Assembly: GCA_002339265.1 (NCBI GenBank)
Contig: DDKG01000377.1
Coordinates: 1 to 14,790, forward strand
Direction: 5' to 3'
Length of the DNA: 14,790 nt
From: Massilia sp. UBA2604
Lineage (GTDB): Bacteria; Pseudomonadota; Gammaproteobacteria; Burkholderiales; Burkholderiaceae_D
Notes under the pieces: generated by a model
Seen by the model: the letters and a program-made list of their open reading frames with translations, nothing else
The model's database searches: none
What the model was told of the DNA's origin: nothing
In this document: positions 8,043-12,558 of the stretch, piece after piece
Numbering within the stretch: position 1 is the stretch's first letter
Layout of the letters: every line of letters begins with the position of its first letter
Translations under genes and position numbers: made by a program

Positions 8043-8062
8043 GACCGGCTCTCGGGCCGGTC
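8043..8062 (+). terminator. GC-rich hairpin after the export gene, possible terminator
   Basis: GACCGGC (8043-8049) pairs with GCCGGTC (8056-8062) around a 6-base loop, 17 bp after the export gene stop. No T-tract follows, so intrinsic termination is doubtful. Confidence 0.35.
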
Positions 8063-8210
8063 CCCTCCTGGCCTTCGCCAGTGTGGCGCATTGCCGCATC
8101 CATCTTCTGCCTGTCCCCACGACATTGTTGTCCCCGCGCGCCGCAGTGCTTGCTGAAGCTGCTATTGTCTGAACACGCCAGCTACATTCTAAATGTCAAA
8201 ATATTAAATA

Positions 8211-8224
8211 CTATTAGTTAATAG
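8211..8224. repeat. AT-rich inverted repeat just upstream of the FeeM-1 promoter
   Basis: CTATTA and TAATAG are separated by two bases and end 2 bp before the -35 hexamer of the FeeM-1 promoter. The position would suit a regulator binding site. Short AT-rich palindromes are common, so support is modest. Confidence 0.35.
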
Positions 8225-8226
8225 AA

Positions 8227-8256
8227 TTGATAATTTGTAATTTTCGATGCTATGAT
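8227..8256 (+). promoter_or_regulatory. Sigma-70-like promoter of FeeM-1
   Basis: TTGATA (8227-8232) and TATGAT (8251-8256) are separated by 18 bp inside an AT-rich stretch. Initiation would fall near 8263, about 45 bp before the likely start codon. Confidence 0.6.
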
Positions 8257-8269
8257 GATCAGGAATGCC

Positions 8270-8290
8270 GCCGGCATATGATGTGCCGGC
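8270..8290 (+). promoter_or_regulatory. Hairpin in the FeeM-1 leader, upstream of the ribosome site
   Basis: GCCGGCA (8270-8276) pairs with TGCCGGC (8284-8290) around a 7-base loop. It sits between the predicted transcription start and the CTGGAG ribosome site (8296-8301). It could be an operator near +10 to +25 or an RNA stem affecting translation. Confidence 0.45.
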
Positions 8291-8308
8291 ACTGCCTGGA
8301 GAATGACC

Positions 8309-9040
8309 ATGATCGAGATACTAGTGCCGGCCTCCTCGTGCGCCGGTCCAGGCGGCGATGACGCAGCCGCCTCCGATGGACCCAGCATCATCGACGTCGC
8401 CATCAACGAGCGCGTGTTCGGCATCCGCGCGGCCGACATCGATTCCGAGCGCAATTCCGCCAGCATGCTCATCAGTAAGATGTATTCCTGGCGTGGCTAT
8501 AGCGGGAATCACCAGGTCTACCGCGACCCCAACCGGATTACACTGACGGCATCCGACCACGGCCAGGTATTTGGCACGCTGAGTCTGGGCCTGGATTCCG
8601 AGATCGGCTTGCTGGCCGACCAGGTGTTCAAGGATTGCATCGATGCGCGGCGGGACGCCGGACGGGTATGCGAGATCACCAAGCTGGCGGTCGACCCGGC
8701 GGTCAAGTCCAAAGCAGTGCTGGCTTCGCTGTTCCACGTGGCCCTGATCTATGCGCGCGACCTGAATGGCTGTCGCGACATCTTCATCGAAGTCAATCCC
8801 CGCCACCGCCGTTTCTACGAAGCCATGCTCGGCTTCCAGACCGTGTGCGAGTCGCGTCCCAATCCGCGAGTCCAGGCGCCGGCGGTCCTGCTGCGCGTCG
8901 ACACTGCCTTCGGCACCGAACAGGTGGCGAAGTGGGGCGGCATGCAAGAGAAAGCGGTGGGCGAGCGCTCGCTGTTCCCCTGGTTCTTTTCGCCGCGCGA
9001 AGAGGCGGGCATCGTCAACCGACTGCGCCAACTGGGCTGA
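8309..9040 (+). CDS. FeeM-type N-acyl amino acid synthase (GNAT fold), copy 1
   Basis: This protein of about 243 residues resembles FeeM, which joins a long acyl chain from acyl-ACP to the amino group of an amino acid such as tyrosine. Related GNAT-fold acyltransferases (TIGR03694 type) are known only from exosortase-bearing bacteria. Conserved blocks shared with the second copy are NSASMLISKMYSWRGY, GNHQ, DPNRITLTA, IEVNPRHRRFYEAMLGF and FFSPREE. Compared with that copy it has about 25 extra N-terminal residues rich in Gly, Ala, Asp and Ser. The ATG at 8309 stands 7 bp from CTGGAG (8296-8301); the ATG at 8303 is only 1 bp away, so 8309 is preferred. There is no signal peptide, so it is probably cytoplasmic. 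A methyltransferase gene follows after 82 bp. Substrate amino acid and acyl chain cannot be read from the sequence. LuxI-type homoserine lactone synthase motifs are absent. Confidence 0.85.
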   Translation: MIEILVPASSCAGPGGDDAAASDGPSIIDVAINERVFGIRAADIDSERNSASMLISKMYSWRGYSGNHQVYRDPNRITLTASDHGQVFGTLSLGLDSEIGLLADQVFKDCIDARRDAGRVCEITKLAVDPAVKSKAVLASLFHVALIYARDLNGCRDIFIEVNPRHRRFYEAMLGFQTVCESRPNPRVQAPAVLLRVDTAFGTEQVAKWGGMQEKAVGERSLFPWFFSPREEAGIVNRLRQLG

Positions 9041-9056
9041 GTCGCCCGCTTCTCGC

Positions 9057-9085
9057 TTGCCCGCCGGTCATTAACGGCCTATATT
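9057..9085 (+). promoter_or_regulatory. Sigma-70-like promoter of the methyltransferase gene
   Basis: TTGCCC (9057-9062) and TATATT (9080-9085) are separated by 17 bp in the 82-bp gap after FeeM-1. If active, the methyltransferase could be made independently of FeeM-1. Confidence 0.45.
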
Positions 9086-9122
9086 TTCCGCTTCTATCCA
9101 TTTTGATCAATAAGGATGCTCC

Positions 9123-9788
9123 ATGACGACCGGCAAGACCAGGGATGAAATCGCCGAAGCCTATTCATCCGAACCATGGTGGTATGACCTGCGCGGCTTT
9201 TTCATTCTCACCTTCGCCTACAACAGCACCATCGGCACCCAGATGCGCTTCTTCGGACCTAATTTTGGTCCCGACCACCTGGAAGTGGCGTGCGGCACCG
9301 GCACCCTGCTCGAGATGGTCCTGAACTGGCGCCGCCGCCGCAAGCTGCCGCCGGTCAAGGTGACCGGCATCGACTATGCGCCATCGATGCTGGCCGGCGC
9401 CAAACGGCGATTCGCTGGCAATCCGCTGGTCGAGGTGCAGCATGCCGACGCGGCGCAGCTGCCGTTCGATGACAACCGCTTCGACACCGCCAATATCGCC
9501 AACTCGATCCACTGTTTCCCGACGGTCGACGGCGCCTTGCGCGACATCCTGCGGGTGCTCAAGCCGGGCGGGACCCTGGCCGCCAACGTGCTGCTGTACC
9601 CGACCGGTTTCGCGCCGCTGCGCTGGGCGGCGCAGAAGATCAATGACTGGGGCATTCGCAAGGGCATTCTATACAGCCCGTTCCATATTGAAGAGCTGCG
9701 CGCCAAGATGCTGGCGGCAGGCTGGGAGATCGCGAGTGAATTTACGTCTGGAAATACCTGGAATGTGGTGGTGCGCAAGCCCCTGTAG
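9123..9788 (+). CDS. Class I SAM-dependent methyltransferase (UbiE/Methyltransf_11-like)
   Basis: This 221-residue protein carries the class I methyltransferase motifs in order. Motif I is LEVACGTGT at 53-61. The ribose-binding acidic residue is D84 in TGIDYAPSML. Motif II is the DAAQLPF block at 109-115, and LKPGG lies at 146-150. It would transfer a methyl group from S-adenosylmethionine to a small molecule; the substrate is not evident. A strong ribosome site AAGGA lies 6 bp before the ATG. It is cytoplasmic, with no signal peptide. Its place directly after FeeM-1 suggests that an N-acyl amino acid or related lipid is the substrate. A quinone or lipid methyltransferase unrelated to FeeM cannot be excluded. 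Confidence 0.9.
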   Translation: MTTGKTRDEIAEAYSSEPWWYDLRGFFILTFAYNSTIGTQMRFFGPNFGPDHLEVACGTGTLLEMVLNWRRRRKLPPVKVTGIDYAPSMLAGAKRRFAGNPLVEVQHADAAQLPFDDNRFDTANIANSIHCFPTVDGALRDILRVLKPGGTLAANVLLYPTGFAPLRWAAQKINDWGIRKGILYSPFHIEELRAKMLAAGWEIASEFTSGNTWNVVVRKPL

Positions 9789-9794
9789 GACTGA

Positions 9795-9863
9795 TCGAAA
9801 GTCACTGTAGGAGTATGCTGACAACATGAAATCGCGGGTGTCGAAATATCTTACAGTGTTGTC
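9795..9863 (+). promoter_or_regulatory. Candidate upstream activator sites for the sigma-54 promoter
   Basis: This non-coding stretch has a direct repeat TCGAAA (9795-9800 and 9841-9846). It also has an inverted pair CACTGTA (9803-9809) with TACAGTG (9852-9858), and another GACAAC (9820-9825) with GTTGTC (9858-9863). The elements lie about 80-150 bp before the expected start site, where NtrC-family activators normally bind. By analogy the activator could be PrsR. The repeats are short and no binding site is proven. Confidence 0.4.
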
Positions 9864-9918
9864 TTTTTTCTTACGGAAACATGCATTAAGTCTTTGATTT
9901 TTATAGGTTGACAGGTTC

Positions 9919-9933
9919 TGGCACGCTAGTTGC
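9919..9933 (+). promoter_or_regulatory. Sigma-54 (RpoN) promoter of the PEP-CTERM gene
   Basis: TGGCACG (9919-9925), four bases, then TTGC (9930-9933) match the -24/-12 consensus exactly, with the invariant GG and GC 10 bases apart. Transcription should start near 9944, giving a leader of about 35 bases before the ATG at 9980. In Zoogloea-type floc formers, PEP-CTERM genes are activated through RpoN with the PrsK/PrsR two-component system; the same control is inferred here. Confidence 0.9.
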
Positions 9934-9979
9934 TTATTACTGAGTCGTTAGCACTAACCCTACAACCAGGAGATCCAAG

Positions 9980-10741
9980 ATGAAAGCAGTTTCGAAGTCG
10001 ATTATCGCTTGCACTTTCGCCGCAGCGGCCATGTTCAGCGGCGCAGCCAGCGCAGCCCCGTTCAACGATTTCACCGTTGCTCCCGGCGGCAATTACGCCA
10101 ACTTCACCGCTGACAAGATCACAGGTAACTACACCGAAACGGCCATCTTCAACGACGACGGCACCTTCAGCGTCGACCTGACCTGGCGCGCAGGCCAGTT
10201 CGTGGCCAACGACGGAAATACCCCGTATGACAGCTTCGAGACCGGCCTGGGCTCGGCCTACCGCCTGTACGCGACCTACACCGCCAGCGGCACCTTCTCG
10301 GTCGCGAACGGCATCACCACCTTCAACTTCCTGGCGGATACTGGCGACCTGAACCTGTACATGAACCGCCCTGGCGTTGCTGGTTCGGAAACCCTGCTGG
10401 CGACCGGCAACCCACTGTCGGGCGAAGGCACGCTGAATCCAGGCCTGAGCACCTGCAGCGCCAGCGGCGGCATCAACTGCGGCAGCTTCGGCGCCTCGAG
10501 CACCTTCGAGCTGACCGAAGCCGGCAGCGCCTTCTTCATCGCGCCGAACCCGTTCTACACGTTCTCGTTCCAGTCCGGCCAGCTGAACAACTTCACCCCG
10601 GTCGGCACCCAGACCATCAACGGTTCGCTGGACGTCGTGTTCGGTGGCACCGAAGTGCCTGAGCCGGCATCGGTCGCCCTGCTGGGCCTGGGCATGCTGG
10701 GCCTGTACGGCGCCCGCCGCCGCAACAAGAAAGCCGCCTAA
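9980..10741 (+). CDS. pepA: PEP-CTERM sorting-domain protein, PepA-like (flocculation-associated)
   Basis: This 253-residue exported protein carries both exosortase signals. An N-terminal signal peptide (MKAVSKSIIACTFAAAAMFS, cleavage near ASA at residue 25) leads it through Sec. A C-terminal sorting tail starts at residue 226 with VPEPAS, continues into a hydrophobic helix (about 230-245) and ends in the basic cluster RRRNKK. Exosortase A is expected to cut at the PEP motif and release or attach the protein at the surface. The middle is rich in Asn, Thr, Gly and Phe and predicted beta, with two cysteines in STCSASGGINCGSFG. The FTADKITGNYTE and GTQTINGSLDVVF segments recall PepA of flocculating Zoogloea; this is from memory, so the symbol is tentative. 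AGGAG lies 7 bp before the ATG. A sigma-54 promoter precedes it and a strong terminator follows. Confidence 0.93.
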   Translation: MKAVSKSIIACTFAAAAMFSGAASAAPFNDFTVAPGGNYANFTADKITGNYTETAIFNDDGTFSVDLTWRAGQFVANDGNTPYDSFETGLGSAYRLYATYTASGTFSVANGITTFNFLADTGDLNLYMNRPGVAGSETLLATGNPLSGEGTLNPGLSTCSASGGINCGSFGASSTFELTEAGSAFFIAPNPFYTFSFQSGQLNNFTPVGTQTINGSLDVVFGGTEVPEPASVALLGLGMLGLYGARRRNKKAA

Positions 10742-10750
10742 GCACGCACC

Positions 10751-10767
10751 GGCCTGCTTCGCAGGCC
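10751..10767 (+). terminator. Short hairpin after the PEP-CTERM gene
   Basis: GGCCTGC (10751-10757) pairs with GCAGGCC (10761-10767) around a TTC loop, 9 bp after the stop codon. It may stabilise the mRNA 3' end or add to the terminator that follows. Confidence 0.5.
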
Positions 10768-10780
10768 CACGCTGCAAGGT

Positions 10781-10817
10781 AAAAGCCACTGCCGGAGCGA
10801 TCTGGCAGTGGCTTTTT
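10781..10817 (+). terminator. Rho-independent terminator, probably bidirectional
   Basis: AAAAGCCACTGCC (10781-10793) pairs with GGCAGTGGCTTTT (10804-10816) around a 10-base loop, and the T-run extends to 10817. The A-run on the other arm gives a U-tract on the minus strand as well. The one element can therefore end both the PEP-CTERM transcript and the convergent ThiF-like transcript, whose stop is 41 bp away. Confidence 0.9.
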
Positions 10818-10858
10818 CACGTCTGGAGAAGGCCGCGCATGGCGGCGGGCAGCCGGGT

Positions 10859-11737
10859 TCAGCGCCCGCCCGCGGCCATGCGCGCAAACTGGCGCCGCCC
10901 GATCGCCAGCATCAACCGCTGGATCGGGTGACGGTTGCCGCCCGGCCGCCAGGTGCGCTTGAGCTTGTTGCGGTAGGCGTCGAACTGCATGCCCCAGGGC
11001 GCGGCCAGCACCTCGCCGCGGCCGAGCAGGATCTTGAGCGCCTCGGTAGCGCATACGCCGGCGCACAGCTGGCAGGCCATGAAGGTCGACGGGCCGCGGC
11101 GCTCGGCCAGGTTGACCGAGCCGGGCACCATCAGGTAGGGCCGGTGCAGGCCGGCCGGCGCCAGGCCGACCACGAAGCGGATCGCCTTTTCCTGCTCGGG
11201 CAGGTCGCCCCAGCCGAAATACTCTTCGAAGGTCATCTTGCCCGGCATGAAGTTGAGCAGGGCTGTTCCCATGCCCAGCGGCGCCCCGGTGGTGGCGGGG
11301 ATGCCAAGCCGGGCGCAGGCGGCGAAGGTCTGCTGGCGCGCGTCGAAGGCGAAGAAATCGAGCGCATCGACGTACAGGTCGACGCCGGCCAGGAAGGCGT
11401 CCAGGTTGTCCTTGTGCACGCCGTCGGGGAAGATTGCGATGTCGATCTCGGGGTTGATGTCGCGCGCCATGCGCGCCAGCACCTCGGCCTTGGGCTGGTC
11501 GACGGTCGACATCATCGCCCCTACCTGACGGTTGAAGTTGGGGATATCGAAGGTGTCAAAATCGGCAATGTGGAAGCGGGTGACGCCCAGCCGGGCCAGC
11601 GTCAGCAGGTGGACGCCGCCGACCCCGCCGCCGCCGGCGATGGCGACCCGCTTGCCGCGCAGTTGTTGTTGCTCGGCTGGCGTGACCCAGCCAATATTGC
11701 GCGAAAATGCCTGTTCGTAGTTGAACGGTTTACTCAT
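10859..11737 (-). CDS. ThiF/MoeB/E1-like adenylyltransferase
   Basis: This 292-residue protein has the E1-like Rossmann fold that adenylates a carboxyl group with ATP. The N-terminus FSRNIGWVTPAEQQQL resembles TcdA- and MoeB-type enzymes. The nucleotide-binding motif is AGGGGVGG at 34-41. Further E1 residues are D59 and D61 in IADFD, R70 in NFNRQ, K83 and D124 in YVDALD. A cysteine group CQLCAGVC (C222, C225, C229) occupies the position where relatives bind zinc, but a second CxxC pair is not seen. No ubiquitin-like, ThiS or MoaD gene is near, so a cofactor or protein-conjugation role is unsupported. It lies 48 bp after FeeM-2 on the same strand, which suggests that it activates an acyl amino acid or related carboxylate. 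No clear ribosome site precedes the ATG. Confidence 0.88.
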   Translation of the reverse strand: MSKPFNYEQAFSRNIGWVTPAEQQQLRGKRVAIAGGGGVGGVHLLTLARLGVTRFHIADFDTFDIPNFNRQVGAMMSTVDQPKAEVLARMARDINPEIDIAIFPDGVHKDNLDAFLAGVDLYVDALDFFAFDARQQTFAACARLGIPATTGAPLGMGTALLNFMPGKMTFEEYFGWGDLPEQEKAIRFVVGLAPAGLHRPYLMVPGSVNLAERRGPSTFMACQLCAGVCATEALKILLGRGEVLAAPWGMQFDAYRNKLKRTWRPGGNRHPIQRLMLAIGRRQFARMAAGGR

Positions 11738-11785
11738 GGACGGTTCGAAATGATGGACTGCCCTTGCGTCGGCGTGCCGCGGCTT

Positions 11786-12463
11786 TCATGCCGGGTGCGA
11801 TTCATCCATGCGCAACAGGCGATTGATAATGCCACGCTCTTCGCGTGGAGAAAAGAAATATGGGTAGAACGAACGCTCTTCGCTCTCGCCCTCGGCGGCA
11901 TAGCTGCCGCCGAAACGGGCGATCTGCTCGGTGACGAAGACCAGGTTTACGCGCAGCAGGTAGGCCGGCGCATCGACCCGTGGATTGACCTTGAGTTGGC
12001 CTTCCTTGCGAAAGCCCAGCATGCGCTCGTAGAAGCGGCGGTGGCGCGGATTGACCTCGATCACGATGTCGGTGCAGCCATGCATGTCGCGCGCGTAGAT
12101 CACGGCCAGGTGGAACACATTGGCCAGCGCCGTCTTGGAGCGCACCGATGGGTCGAAGGCGAACTTGGTGAACTCGCACAATTTCGCGCCGCGCGCGCGG
12201 TGGGCGTCGAGTTCGTCCTTGAAGATCTCGTCGGCCATCAGGCCGACCTCGGAATCGATGCCGATGCTGAGCGTGCCGACCACGTCGCCCTTGTCGGTGG
12301 CGGTCAGGGTGATGCGGTTGGGGTCGCTGCTGGGCTGGTGATTTCCGGTGTAGCCGCGCCAGGCATACATCCTGTTGATCAGCATGCTGGCCGTGTTACG
12401 ACCGTCCGACGTATCGGTAAGCCGGATTCCGTACGAATCGTCGTCCACGATAAACATCCTCAT
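11786..12463 (-). CDS. FeeM-type N-acyl amino acid synthase (GNAT fold), copy 2
   Basis: This 225-residue paralogue of the first FeeM protein is identical to it at well over half of the aligned positions by eye. Shared blocks are TASMLINRMYAWRGY, DPNRITLTA, the IEVNPRHRRFYERMLGF core and FFSPREE. It should likewise transfer an acyl chain to an amino acid amino group. It lacks the N-terminal extension of copy 1 and has a longer C-terminus (MDESHPA). Clear differences lie in the segment after MLGF and before FFSPREE, possibly reflecting a different substrate. An in-frame stop directly precedes the ATG, so the start cannot lie upstream; a second ATG two codons later is possible. No Shine-Dalgarno sequence is visible. 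The ThiF-like gene follows after 48 bp, probably in the same transcript. Confidence 0.86.
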   Translation of the reverse strand: MRMFIVDDDSYGIRLTDTSDGRNTASMLINRMYAWRGYTGNHQPSSDPNRITLTATDKGDVVGTLSIGIDSEVGLMADEIFKDELDAHRARGAKLCEFTKFAFDPSVRSKTALANVFHLAVIYARDMHGCTDIVIEVNPRHRRFYERMLGFRKEGQLKVNPRVDAPAYLLRVNLVFVTEQIARFGGSYAAEGESEERSFYPYFFSPREERGIINRLLRMDESHPA

Positions 12464-12519
12464 TTAGGAGAACGTTATCTTATCGCGACATTAATAAATC
12501 CAGCGTTCGATAGGATGAG

Positions 12520-12546
12520 GCCGCGGGCCTGTGGCAAGCCCGCGGC
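12520..12546 (-). terminator. Stable GC hairpin between prsT and FeeM-2
   Basis: GCCGCGGGC (12520-12528) pairs with GCCCGCGGC (12538-12546) around a 9-base loop, 12 bp after the prsT stop codon on the minus strand. There is no U-tract, so it may act as an attenuator, an RNA-stabilising stem or a weak terminator. It lies where prsT and FeeM-2 transcription would be separated. Confidence 0.5.
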
Positions 12547-12558
12547 GAAGCTGCATGT

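Noticed and set aside
8309..9040. Acyl-homoserine lactone synthase (LuxI type)
   Set aside because: LuxI enzymes share the GNAT fold, but their conserved motifs are absent and no LuxR-type gene or lux box is seen. The FeeM-specific blocks fit much better.
9926..10789. Minus-strand open frame opposite the PEP-CTERM gene
   Set aside because: The plus-strand gene has a promoter, ribosome site, signal peptide, sorting tail and terminator; the antisense frame has none of these.
10859..11737. MoeB or ThiF of molybdopterin or thiamine synthesis, or a bacterial ubiquitin-like conjugation system
   Set aside because: No moa, thi, ubiquitin-like, E2 or deubiquitinase gene is present, and the neighbour is an acyltransferase.
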